Assembly (NCBI GenBank): GCA_037447655.1
Contig: JBBHKE010002896.1
Location: 64,001 to 117,732, forward strand
DNA: 53,732 nucleotides
From: Zygnema cylindricum
Taxonomy: Eukaryota > Streptophyta > Zygnematophyceae > Zygnematales > Zygnemataceae
Direction of reading: 5' to 3'
Both the position numbers and the translations under genes were made by a program. The notes beneath the pieces were generated by a model. The model saw only the letters and a list, made by a program, of their open reading frames with translations. It did not search any database and had not been told where the DNA came from. This document shows, one piece after another, positions 22,975-34,818 of the stretch. Positions within the stretch are counted from its first letter, which is position 1. Every line of letters begins with the position of its first letter.

Positions 22975-25533
22975 GTTTTAAGTTGGAGGAAGGAGGTTTA
23001 TTCGTCACTACAATCATTCAGTAGATTACGGGATGCGGGAGTGGGTGCACTTTTGTGATCGGAGAAGGGTATTGAACGGTCTCCTTCAAGAGTAGGTTCG
23101 GGAGCCTCTCCTTTAGGTAAGTCCTCCCCCAAAAAATGGATCTGGCCTGATCGGCCCGGTGTTTCTCCCCTCCTGAATGGATTTCCTCTCCGAGGGCTTG
23201 TATGAGAACTTCCTCTGGCAAGTTATGGGAAGAGGCTAGTGTTTTCACGTGGGTGAGGGCGTAGGGCATTAGATGACTTACTAACATCACTGCTTATTTG
23301 GAGGAAGGAGGTTGAATTTTGGCAACGAAATGAGGGAATCTGCTAGTTTCGACGAAATGGGGGAATCTGCTGGTTCCTCCGGTTGTTGTTCCTTCCCCCC
23401 CCCCCTCTCCTTCCTCACTTTCTTTGTCGGATTCTGGCCCTGGCGGCGTTTCTGGTGAATTATCCTCCGGGCGTTCCGCCAAATATTTTTTGAACCAGTC
23501 TTGGTTGTCACGCTTTTCTTCCTCCTTTGCTTATTCTTCCATCTACCTCGTTTTAGTTGTGTTGTAATTTTCGAATCCGGGAGGCAGTTTCTTTGCGGCT
23601 GGTGGAGGTGGGTTTGTAGATTTTATCCCGAGACCTATTTTGTCGTTCACAATGACGGCTTTAGGTGAAGGACAAAGGTCTAGGATCGTTCCTGTTTTGG
23701 ACTCTTGGAGCTAGCTGTTTCTTGTCTCTTCTCTGCGCCGAGGTTAAGTTATCAAGCTGCGTGCGATTGTTCCCCACACCAACATTCCAAGCTCCACAAA
23801 GAAAGGTTTGTGCGTGATGTGCTTTAGGAGGTCCCATGTCCCACACCATCACCTCGTCATCGTTTTTGCCCGCTGCAGTTATTGTTCAAAATCCGCCAAC
23901 TTCTGTTATATCTCCTTTTTTCTCCGGTGGAGTTTCTGGGCGGCCGTCCGAGCAAGAGTCCTAGAGGGTAATCCTAATCGCAGGGGTGCCAATTCTACCG
24001 CCATAGCGACCATCTGCTGGCTCTACTGTTAGATGATCATCTCTAGGGTTAGTCGTGCTTGACCTGTTGGCTGTCGTTTCGGGTTTTCCAAGGTGTGGCG
24101 TCCCCAAGGGTAAAGAAGCTGCAGCGGGAGAAGATTCACGGCAGTTTCACCTTCGCTGGTGAACATTGCATATTGTATCATATCTTTCGAGACTCCATTC
24201 TTTTGGAAACATTGCCTTTCTTTTTTACCCATGAAACCACAAGCCTCACACTTGGAGCCCTTAGTAGTATATTTGCCCCTGAATTCATTGGAGATTTGCG
24301 CGTCATCGAATTTTGGAAGTTTTATGTGTCTCAACTGGGCTTGCGACATTTTTGCAGTCTAAGATCGTGGGGTCGGCCGGTAATTGTCTTTGTTAACCGG
24401 AAATTTGTCGTCTCACCCTACTCCTTGTTTTCTTTCTTGCTGCCTCTTTGTCCTTTCAGCTCTCTCCTTCTAGCATTCCTTTTGCTTAAGAGCTAATTCG
24501 GGTTTGAGCTTCTGGGGGCCGCGCTTCCATCCATGACCTGTTTGTTGACAGTTCAAACCGTTATATAGAAAGACTCGGTCATCGGCCCCCATAGCGGGTT
24601 CGGATCCCCTATCCGCCACCTGTTTCCTCTTAAGCTTCCGCAAAGCTAAGAGTTCGGCTGTCTCCTCATTGTCGGGAGGCATTTCTCCGGCAAAACGTGC
24701 GAAATTCCCCATGGTTTTTCCTGTTACCGCCTTTTCTTGGGCCTCTCTATACACCAAGTGATCATAAAGCTTCATCGCGGCCAGGGAGATTTCTTTCGCG
24801 GTCGGATTGACATCCTGGATGGCTTGTCCCGCAGTCCAATTATGGAGGGAAGTTTGCCCTATGTCCGAAATAATTTCGGACCGCGATGAAGTATTTGGTG
24901 GCCATCGCCGGGAGGTCAATTGTTGATAGTTTGGTCTTTTGACAGCGGCTGGACAACTTGTTAAAATGAGTTTGGGGAGTTTCACTCTTTTGACAACGGA
25001 ATTCTGTAAATTCCTTGACATTAGATTCATTTCTTTTCGGTGTAAAGGAGTCTCCAAGCATTCAAAAGACTTGTACAGGGGGTTGGGTCTGCAACCATAC
25101 GAGTGGATGCTCTGGCAGCCTGGATGGCCTGAAGCTGAGTGACATAGGCTCGTCCTTTTGCTGTAGTTTCATGTTCTCTGAGAAGAGGGCGGTTACAGCG
25201 GGAGCGGAGTCTTCTTCCGCATGCAAGATTGCCTCATCAAGGATAGGGTCTGAAATTTTGATGCTGGGAGCCATCGAAGAGGTTGTCGCTCCTTGTAGTC
25301 TGCCAACGCGTAACCAGCAAGATAATTAACCATCAGGGGGAAAACCGTTGTTTCAAAGTCATCCGGAATGGCTCCGCCCCTATATTTGTTGATATTGTAA
25401 AGAGGTAATTAATAGTTCACTTCCCTATTTTAGTTTTGTTTTAAAGAAAGAGAGTAAGGATCAAAGGTGCGCCATGGCTGCCGCCATATTTAGAAAGTGG
25501 CAGTTTTTGCAGTTAAGGGTATTTTGGCTAAAA

Positions 25534-25608
25534 TAATGCCTAGATCTAGATTTGAACATGTGACCTCTAGATTCTTTATAGCCTAACGCCTTAACCATTA
25601 AGGCGTTA
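25534..25608 (-). other. Antisense tRNA-Leu-like module in LTR-A2
   Basis: On minus: GCCTTAATGGTTAAGGC (25604-25588) resembles the D-arm/A-box of class II tRNAs such as tRNA-Leu; TGTTCAAATCT (25558-25548) resembles the B-box. Outer sequences TAACGCCT and AGGCATTA can pair with one mismatch like an acceptor stem. No convincing anticodon stem, so it is a tRNA-derived relic or promoter, not a gene. Confidence 0.55.
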
Positions 25609-26050
25609 CGAAACGATACACGTGATAGGTTTCATAAATATATAAACATTAACAAAACAGCTAATAAACAGCAGACAAACCAAAAGGAGCAATTTCTGCA
25701 TGTACGCGAATCTGAACCGTGTAAAATATGTTTTGATCGGACGGCCGGCATTATAGCCGCCACGCGAAGTGAGCTTTTTGGCGGCATACGGATATAGCGT
25801 CACGCGGTGCCACGTGGCGCCACATTATTTGATACCGGAGAAGATGGGAGGGGGAACCATTGCTTCCGATATGACAGGTGTCACCTTGTGACCTTGTCGT
25901 ATAATGGTTGTACAATAAGTACATCGCCCATTGTACCTTCTTGTACTTTATAGTGTTCCTATTGGACTAGGGTTTAATATTAGGTAGTCGTTAGTAGGCA
26001 GACCGAGACTTAGTAATATTTAGGTACCTCTCTCTAAGAGAGCTTGTAAC

Positions 26051-26057
26051 TATAAAG
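26051..26057 (+). promoter_or_regulatory. TATA box of solo LTR-A2
   Basis: TATAAAG, about 90 bp after the GTAC cluster. The same order occurs at 42377-42383 and 37071-37077. Confidence 0.5.
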
Positions 26058-28419
26058 GTCATCTTTGACAAGCCATAACTTACTGCTTGGGTGAGCAAAT
26101 TCAGTGATTCTTTTTGCGTTTGACTCAGGGGAGTCCTGTCCTCACAAGGGTGACAGTGGTCAGAATATTTGTGTGCCTGGGCGCCGCTTATTCAGCGGGA
26201 AAGTAGAAGGGGCAAATATTATCCTAGAGGCTTTACATAGGCTGCTCATTCTGTGGGTCAATGTAGACCACAGAATTTAAGTTGATTTCGGATTGAGAAA
26301 GATTTCCATAGCAATTCAAAATCCGAGAAAGTGATTGCTAAAACATCTCCCGTAAAGATCCTTACGTCATCCGTTTCTTTTTCCTCCTCTACAACGTTGA
26401 TGAACTGAGAACAGGATGGTCCGATGGGGATGACAAACTGAATCGGTGAAATTACCCCTTGATGTGCATCGTATGGCTCGGGGCCGCCTCTTCCTCTAGT
26501 AGAAGGAGTTGCCAGACGAGAGATCGGTCCCCCCCCCTGCTGAGGAAGTTCCAGCTACAGGTGATTTAGCACACACACATGTATCTCCCTTGGGTTTGCC
26601 TTTGAAAAAAGATGAGACTATTAACTTGGGAAAAGATGTCCGAAATTCTGCTCCTCTATACCCAGGAGAGTCCCGTTCCTCCTGAAAAACTCTTTCCACC
26701 GAGGGGATGTGGAGAAGAGGTTTAATCATTAGTGGTCTTTGAGGAATTGGTGGAGTAGGGGATGAAGATGACTAAGTGCTACCAAGAAATGGTGTTTGTC
26801 TCTATGTACGCCAATCTGGAGGTCTATGGTGGAGGAGTTCCTTCATTGGAAGCGTGAGAACGCCGGTGAGGAGGTGAGTAGGCATGGACGTTGTATTTGT
26901 ATGGTAAGACAAATGGGCGAGGTGACTTAGTGACTGCAGCAACAGGAGAAACGGATGGCGAAGGAGAAGATGCTTGAGGTGGTGAGGGTGGAGGAGTGGA
27001 AAGTCCAAGGGAGATGTGTTGTCTTTGGTCGGGTTGTAATAACACCACGGCCTCCGCAGTGGAAGACCTAGCAACTGAGACAAAAGTGGGAAGCTCACTT
27101 GTGGCGGCTGCAACGTTATCCGGTAGATCTACACCCATCCCCGGTTTGTTAGGTCTTGTTGTTCCCCCCCCTTCCCATTGAAGAGGAGACTGTGATCTAA
27201 GTTCCGAGGGAGTCAGGGGAGCTTGCGTCTTCGTAGGAGCTATCTGCCCTGTAGATTGCTTCTCTGCAGAGGGACTTGTCTCTCTAAAAGGAACTTCCCG
27301 GTAATTAAGGATCCCTCTTGATATCCGTCTAGCCTCCCAAATGAGGAACAATTCCTGTTGTAGGGCCCTCTTCCGTTCTTCTTAAATGACCTCCCAATCT
27401 ATGGTGACGGGTCCCGCCCCCGCCGTAGCCTGACTGTGGGATCGAATGATATCAACCAGCTTTTGTGTGTTGCTCACCACCCCTAAGAGATCGAAATCCC
27501 CAACCCCGGTACCTCAAAATCGGTGGGTCTAGACCGCCACTACCCCTCAGATGGTCGAACCGCCGTTGCAGTTGGAGACTTGGAGCTCGGAGAGAGGGAG
27601 TCGGAAAGGAAGAGCAGCTCCGCTTTAGGTCAAGGAGTGAACCTGCCCTTCCGGTCTCGATGGTCCAACTAGTACCACTTCTTGGGCTCGGGTAACCCTC
27701 GCTTGCTAGCCCTTTTCCTGGCCCGTGTCCAAGGGTTCGCCCCGCCCTGAAACGGCCGACTGGTTGCAGTGTCCTGAGATGCCCCCCCGGTTGCTGTGGT
27801 ACTGAGGTTGAGGAGCCGCTCTTTGACGAACTACTCAATATCTCCACTACACCTCCCACTGGGCGTACTACCTTGGCTCGGTCTGCCTCGCGACCCGCTT
27901 CACCAACTCTTTTTTAACCATCAACTCATGGAGATTATGACATGCTAAGATTTCTTTGCGACCTGGCCGGTTAGGATCAGCCAGGATCTTTGGATCCATG
28001 TACATCTCTACTATTGGTGCCTTAGACCTAGTATAGCGACCGATCTCGGGAAGGTGAACAGAAACCGCTTCCTTGTGGGCCAACCCCTTTCTACGAGCTT
28101 TAGGGGATAAGGACGGCCTCTCCCCATTCTCCGCAGCCCAAGCTCTGGCTGACTCGGACAAAGTTGGAAAATTCTCGGGGGGAAAGACAGGTGGGGGTGG
28201 AGGAGAGGGTCGCCTCTTTGGCTACGTTGGAGGAGTGCTGATTGTAACCTTTGGAGGCATTTCTCCCTTTAGAAATTGCTCTATGTGTAAAGGCGAGCCA
28301 AAGGGGGGTGCTTCCTCGGGCACTTGTGACTCTTCCTCCTGTGCTACCGCTTCCTACCTCTCTTGCTCTTTTGATCTGACTCCTGAAAGATCCTTATCCT
28401 GAACTTCTCCTCCCCCCAT

Positions 28420-29921
28420 AGCTGACTAGAGAAGAAAATCTAAACCCCCTTATAAAAGTACTCCGCCCCGAGCACCTATCCTTTTTAACCTAAAGAGACA
28501 GGTTGTTATTTCAGTACTGTGACGGTAAGTTGAAAATCTTACAAAAATCCTCTCAAAATCCACTATTATGGTACAAAAGATTATGGTAATCAACCCCGGA
28601 AAAAACCCAACTGAAGCCCCAAAAAAGACTACCAAAGAGAGAACCAAGATACTTCCACTCAGAATAATGAAAGGATAGAAATATAAAAATGCTATCTCAG
28701 AATTAACAATATCACCTTGTTCTTAGAAAAATAGAGAATAAAGATAGAATATGGAATAATAGCAAGCAAGTTCAACCTACCCCCAAAACGTAACGCGGAC
28801 ACAAAAGGAGACGAAATCTCCCCCCTAAAATCTCCAAAACAGGTAAGGCCTCCTTAACTCCTCGGTTTCCGCGACCCGCAACCGGCAAGACCCTTCTTGG
28901 TTTCCAACAAACACCAGTCCCCAAATCGCCCAAAACAGGAAAAACAGTGCCAACAACCCAACCGGACTACGATTTCCACAAAAGACAGATGAAAAACCAA
29001 GATGGCAATAGGGTCACAATCACATACAAAACAAAAGTTCTCCACAAGAAAGTTTGCTGGCATTTCTAGGGTTTTTCTCAGGAGACAGTATTGAAACAAC
29101 AACCTGTCTCCTTCGGCCCGAAGTGCCTTATACAAGAAAACTTTGTCCTACCGATAGTACCAAAGTCAGAGCAATACCAGGAGCCAATCACCAACCAGGA
29201 ATTGTAATCGTACTGTCATAAGACAAAACAGGTTGTACTACACTCAGGGCAAAAAGTTAGATGACTATCTCCGGCTAGATTAGAAGCCACGTGTTTTCTA
29301 TGACACAATCCTAAGCAACAAAGTTCTAAAATTCCGTGAAACGCCTAACTTTGACTCACATTAATAAACGCTCTACCCGGCAAGTGGACTTGAAATAATG
29401 TCCTACTAATAGCCAACGACAAAATCTACTAGAATATCCCAAAATTTGCGTGGTGTTTCACAATGTAGCCCTTGAAGGGACAGGTGGCACCTGGTCGCAT
29501 GTAACAGGATGAAAATCTTTAAAAAGGAATAACTCCAATGTCTGGCCTCCGTTAGGCGCGATCTAAGTGCATTCCGCTCAGTTAATAGAATAGAAGAATC
29601 TTGTCCGGCTGAGTGCGCTGCTTTCCTTGTACTTGAATTGCCGTACAAAGGAAGAAGGCCCAAAAATCCTTGGTAAGATAAAGGGGTGCCTATGAAACAC
29701 ACGAGCTTGACAAATATCTATACCCAAAAATCCAGGAGATAGGTTTCACGTCTACATTCATAGGTGGTTGTACACACTAATTTACTTAAAGATAACTATC
29801 CAAGTAGATACTAAAAAATACACACTAAATATACCTAATATATAATAGGTGGTGATCCAAAAATATTCAAAGTTTGAGACTCTTAATCCTAAGACTTACT
29901 AAAGCTTACTTTTCAATATCA
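28420..29921 (-). other. Upstream region (LTR or leader) of the gag-like element
   Basis: On minus it starts TGATATTGAAAAG at the satellite border and runs to the gag-like ATG. A TATA-like TTTTATAAGG lies about 30 bp before that ATG (near 28450). Open frames here (28854-29135, 29406-29702) show no domain. Without the other end I cannot tell LTR from leader. Confidence 0.4.
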
Positions 29922-32900
29922 TTTTATCGCTAACATTTTGTGTAATTTAGGTAACAATTTTTGTTATCGCTAACAATTTGTGTAATTCAGGTAACAATTC
30001 TTGTTATCGCTAACAGTTTGTGTAATTTAGGTAACAATTATATTAATGATAACAATTTGTGTTATATATGTAACAATTGTTGTTATCGCTAACTATTTTT
30101 GTAATATAGGTAACAATTCTGGTTATTGCTAACAATATGTGTAATTTAGGTAACAATTTTTGTTATCGCTAACTGTTTCTGTAATTTAGGTAACAATTCT
30201 TGTTATCGCTAACTGTTTTTGTAGTTTAGGTAACAATTCTTGTTAATGCTAACAATTTGGGTAATTTAGGTTACAATTTTTGTTATCGCTAACTGATTGT
30301 GTAATTTAGGTAACAATTATTGTTTTGCTAACTATTTGTGTAATTTAGGTAACTATTTTAGTTATCGCTAACTGTTTGTGTAATTTAGGTAACAATTCTT
30401 GTTATCGCTAACTGTTTGTGTAATTTAGGTAACAATTCTTGTTATCGCTAACTATTTTTGTAATTTAGGTAACAATTCCTGTTATCGCTAACAGTTTTTG
30501 CAATTTAGATAACCATTTTCCTTAGCGCTAACAATTTGTGTAAGTTATGTAACAATTCTTGTTAGCGTTAACAGTTTGTGAAAGTTAGGTAACAATTGTT
30601 CTTAGCACTAACAATTTGTGTAATAAAGATAAAAATTATTGTTAGTGCTAACAGTTTGTGTAATTTAGAAAAGAATTTTTGTTAGCGCTAACAGTATGTG
30701 TAAGTTAGATAATATTTCTTGTTAGAGCTAATAGTTTGTATTAGATATGTAACAATTTTTGTTAGCGCTAACATTTTGTATATGTAGGTAATAATTCTTG
30801 TTAACGTTTCAGTTTCTGTAAGTTAGGTAACAATTCTTCTTAGCGCTAACAGTTAGTGTCAGATAGGTATCAATACGTGTAAGCGCTAACAGTTTGTCCA
30901 TTTTATATAACAATTTTTGTTAGCGCAAACAGTTTGTGTATATTTGATAACAATTTTTGTCGGTGATAATAGTTTGTGTAAGTTAAGAGACAATTCTTGT
31001 TAGCGGTAACCGTTTGTGTAAGTTAGGTAACAATTTTTATTTGTGCAAACAATTTGTGTAATTTAGAAAACAATTTTTATTAGCGCTAACAGTTTGGGTA
31101 AGTTAGTAGACAATTCTTGTTAGCGATAACAGTTTTTGTAAGTCAGGTAACAATTCTTGTTTGCACTAACAATTTGTGTAATTTAAATAACAATCTTTGT
31201 TTGCGCTTACAGTTTGTGTAATTTATATTACACTTCTTGTTAGTACTAGCGGTTTGTGTAATTAAGATTAAAATTATTGTTAGCGCTAACAGTTTGTGTA
31301 ATTTAGGTAACAATTCTTATTATTGCTAAGTGTTTGTGTAATTAAGGTTACAAGTAATGTGAACGCTAACTGTTTTTGTAACTTAGGAAACAATTATTGT
31401 TAATGCTAAAAACTTGTGTAATTTAGGTGACAATTCTTGTTAGCGCTAATAGTTTGTGTAAGTTAGGTAACAATTATTGTTAGCCCTAACAGTTTGTGAA
31501 ATTTAGATAACATTTCTTGTTAGCGCTAAAAGTTTGTGTAATTTAGATAACAATTTCTTCTTAGAGCTAACAGTTTGTGTAATTTAGATAACAATTCTTG
31601 TTAGCGCTAACATTTTGTATAATTTAGGTAACAATTATTGTTAGCGCTATTAGTTTGTGTAAGTTAGGTAACATATCATGTTAGCGCAAACTGTTTGTGT
31701 AATTTAGATATCAATTTTTGTTAGCGCTAAGAGTTTTTGTAAATTAGGTAACAATTTTTTTTAGCACTTACAGTTTGTGTAATTTTGATAACAATTTTTG
31801 TTAGCGCTAATTGTTTGTGTAAGATAGGTAACAATTCACGTTAGCGCAAACAATTTTTGTAATTTAGATTACATTTGTTGTAAGCGCTAACAGTTTGTGT
31901 AAGTTAGGTAACAATTTTTAATAGCGCTAACAGTTTGTGTAAATTAGATAACAATTTTTGTTAGCGCCAATTGTTTGTGTAAGTTAGGTAAAAATTCATG
32001 TTAGCGCTAACAGTTTGTGTAAGATAGGTAACAATTCCTATTAGCGTAAACAATTTGTGTAATTTAGGTAACAATATTTGTTAGCGCTAACAGTTTGTAT
32101 AAGTTAGGTAACAATTATTGTTAGCGTTAACAGTTTGTGTAAGTTAGGCAACAATACTTGTTAGCGCTAACAGTTTGTGTAATTTAGATAACAATTATTG
32201 TTAGCGCTAATAATTTGTGTAAGTTAGGTAACAATTCTTGTTAGCTAACAACTTGTGTAAGTTAGGTCACAATACTAGTTGGCGCTTACAGTTTGTGTAC
32301 TTTAGGTAACAATTCTTGTTAGCACTAACACTTTGTGTAATTTAGATTAAAATTCTTGTTAGCGCTAACAGTTTGTGTAAGTATGGTAACAATTTTTGTT
32401 AGCGTTAAGAGTTTGTGTAATTTAGATAACAATTCTTGTTAGCGCTAACATTTTGTATAAGTTAGGTTACAATTCTTCTTAGCGCTAACAATTTCTGTAA
32501 GTTTGGTAACAATTCCTGTTAGCACTAACAATTTGTGTAAGTTAGGTAATACTTCCAGGTAGAGCAAACAGTTTGTGGAATGAAGATAACAACTCTTGTT
32601 AGTGCTAAAAATTTGTGTAAGTTAGGTGACACTTTTTGTTAGCGCTAACAGTTTGTGTAAGTTAGGTTATAATTCTTATTAGCATAAAAAGTTTGTCTAA
32701 GTTAGATAACAATTGTTTTAATCGCTAACATTTTTTGTAATTTAGATAACGATTCTACTTTGCCCTAACAGTTTGTGTAAATTAGGTTACAATTTTTGTT
32801 AGCGCTAAGAGTTTGTATAGTTTAGATAACAATTTTTGTAATCGCTAACACTTTTTGTATGTTTGGTAATATATCTTATAAGCTCTAATAGTTTGTGTAA

Positions 32901-33552
32901 GTTAGGTTACAATTATTGTTACCGCTAACATTTTGTGTAATTTAGAAAACAATTCTTGTTAGCGCTAACAGTTTTGTGTTAGTTAGGTTACAATTCTTGT
33001 TAGCGCTAACAGTTTGTGTAATTTAGGTAACAATTCCTGTAAGTCATAACTGTTTGTGTAATATATGTTACAATTCTTGTTAGCGCTAACAGTTTGTGTA
33101 ATTTAGATAAAAATTCCTCTTAGCGCTGACAATTTTTGTAAGTTAGTTAACAATTCCCGCTAGTGCTAATAGTTTGTGTAAGTTAGGCTACAGTTTTTGT
33201 TAGCTCTAATAGTTTGTGTAATTTATGAAATAATTCTTGTTAGCGTTAATAGTTTGTGTAAGTTAGGTACAATTCATTTTAGCGCTATCAATTTGTGTAG
33301 TTTAACTAACAATTTTCGTTGGTGTAAACAGTTTGCGTAATTTTGATAACAATTCTTGGTAACGCTAACGGTATGTGTAAGTTAGGTTATAAAACTCATT
33401 AGCGCTAAGAGTTTGTGTAAGTTAGGTTACAATGTATATTAGCGCTAGCAATTTCTGTAAGTTAGGTAACAATTTCTATTAGCGCTAACAGTTTCTGTAG
33501 TTTAGATAACAAATCTTGTTAGCTCTAACAGTTCCTATTGTTTAGATAATAA
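29922..33552. repeat. Satellite array: type B block (29922-30485) then type A
   Basis: 40-bp units, same orientation as the other arrays. The first 14 or so units carry GTTATCGCTAAC (type B); from about 30490 units are type A (TTAGCGCTAAC). The change happens in phase, inside one unit. 30490-30811 repeats 22597-22878 almost base for base, and 31620-32340 repeats about 16440-17050. The array ends at 33552, where an LTR-B begins. Confidence 0.95.
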
Positions 33553-34807
33553 TGTTGTCCATAGCCAATTTCAGCCATAGACTACACACAGAAGCCCCAA
33601 GGACTACCCCTCAAACAGTTGTGTTTGAGACAGCACAGATTACTCCATAATTAATAAAATCATTTCAAACTTTACCAATATGCAGAATACCATATACCTT
33701 GTAAACTTCCAAAGTTACAGCCAGATCCACTAAGGCATCTAGATGATATAAGCTCTAGAGTTTCCCAAAATCATTTGATAACTTCACAAACTAACCACTT
33801 AGACTCCTCACATAATCTTACACAGAAAACTGAATACAATGAAACTTCACACACACTTATATTCTATATCATTAAATATCTCCACAAAGTTTCAGATGAA
33901 TGTATCAAACAGAATGATCACATCAACAGGTCAAAGATGCAAAAAACAGTTTGCCATTGCTTAATTTAACTTGAATGCGATACATAAAGTAATCTAAGTC
34001 CTGCAAGTTATACTCAGACTACTGAATGTACGGAGGCATACCAGCCGTACTGTATCTACTCTAATAAACTAATTAGTCAAAAAGACAGACCTCTGTTTTA
34101 CAAAATGTTTACACCCCACTCTTCGTATGTCAGAAACCAAGCTACCGCTAAGCAACTACTAAGCTACCACTACCGTACAATCATCATTCCTCGAAATCTA
34201 TCCTATTCATATTATCCGCAGCTGCGCTGGCAGCGGTGTCTGTACGGATCATAAAAATAGCCGCACCTGCGTTGACTTAACTGCGTCGCAGCTCCGCCGT
34301 ACCGGCGGCGCATATTTCAATATTTCGTTTGTTCCATATCAGATCGCTTCGCGATCCGCCATCCATTTGTTCGTGGCTGTTCACGCCACTTTAATTATAT
34401 CAGTACGTTTGCTCCTCTAATCCGTGAATCTATTCAAGTCTCCATATTAAACCACTTAGCAGTTACGCACAAAAAATGTCTTGTACGTACGAAACTAACT
34501 TTTCAAAACAACACTCCTCGAAAATTTAGTTTCGTGCACCCAGAAAAAATATGTAGCGTGAAATGCTATGTTGCTACGCTGGGCTGGTTTGATATAGCAG
34601 CGCAGTAAAAGTGCAGCGTGTATTGCTATGCTGCTACGCTGCGCTAGTTTGACATCGCAGCGCAGTATTAATACAAAGTGTTCCGTGTACTGCTATGCTG
34701 CCATGATGCGCTAATTTTGACAACGCAGCCCTAGCAACTGCTCCTTTTTACCCTTAACTTCTTCCTCACAGCCTTATCTACTGAGACTACAACTTTCTAA
34801 CTCAACA
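33553..34807 (-). repeat. LTR-B, complete (1255 bp), 3' LTR on minus
   Basis: On minus it begins TGTTGAGTTAG right after a polypurine tract and ends GGCTATGGACAACA; satellite starts at the very next base. It aligns with 39495-40468. U3 has about three 60-bp GC-rich tandem repeats (34550-34730). Because internal sequence (34808 on) precedes it, it is a 3' LTR; its right-hand partner could be the LTR-B at 39495-40468 if the region between was rearranged. Confidence 0.75.
34550..34735. repeat. Tandem repeats in U3 of LTR-B
   Basis: Three diverged copies of a roughly 60-bp unit containing GCTATG(T/C)TGC(T/C)ACG and GCAGCGCAGTA. Related words occur in the LTR at 49483. Confidence 0.7.
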
Positions 34808-34818
34808 CTCCCCTAAAG
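34808..34818 (-). other. Polypurine tract before LTR-B
   Basis: CTTTAGGGGAG on minus, ending at the LTR start. Confidence 0.7.

Larger units (their letters stand above)
25393..26280 (+). mobile_element. Solo LTR (LTR-A2, 888 bp) inside the gag-like element
   Basis: Flanked by a perfect 5-bp duplication GTTGA (25388-25392 and 26281-26285). Begins TATTGTAAAG and ends GAATTTAA, aligned end to end with the 888-bp copy at 41719-42606. Contains the tRNA-like module (25534-25608), G-box (25811-25816), GTAC cluster (25895-25960) and TATAAAG (26051-26057). No internal region, so it arose by LTR-LTR recombination. Confidence 0.85.
23018..28419 (-). pseudogene. Decayed gag-like long ORF with zinc knuckles
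   Basis: From an ATG at 28419 a frame with two internal TAG stops encodes an acidic, then Pro-rich N-terminus (RRPSPPPPPVFPP) and a segment with ARAWAAENGE and HLPEIGRYTR (28161-27868). A Pro/Ser-rich part follows (27351-26824). After the solo LTR insertion comes a helical part (NPTAKEISLAAMKLYDHL, about 24800) and two damaged CCHC knuckles: CQQTGHGWKRG near 24530 and CEACGFMGKKERQC near 24250 (Lys for His). Several frameshifts and stops. Zinc knuckles and layout suggest retroviral-type gag, but no family was recognised. A LINE ORF1 is a second option. Not functional. Confidence 0.5.
22890..29921 (-). mobile_element. Unclassified gag-only retroelement (LARD-like) on minus, embedded in satellite
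   Basis: Right edge: satellite begins at 29922 after CAATATCA, so on minus the element starts TGATATTG. It then has about 1.5 kb of non-coding sequence, a decayed long frame (28419-23018) with gag-like features, a 27-bp tandem duplicate (22921-22974) and a G-rich end AAGGGGGG (poly-C on plus, 22890-22901) that could be a polypurine tract. No RT, integrase or RNase H is visible, so it looks like a large retrotransposon derivative. The left edge is hidden by the gap. Superfamily unknown. Confidence 0.5.

Noticed and set aside
25534-25608. A real tRNA gene
   Set aside because: Box motifs are there but no good anticodon and T stems, and the module is inside a decayed LTR.
27465-27695. Plus-strand frames in the gag-like region and frames such as 8355-8591, 11136-11587 and 24059-24496
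   Set aside because: They lie antisense to decayed coding sequence and have no domains.
33775-33969. Small open frame of 64 codons
   Set aside because: Lies inside LTR-B, low complexity, no conserved start in the paralogous LTR.
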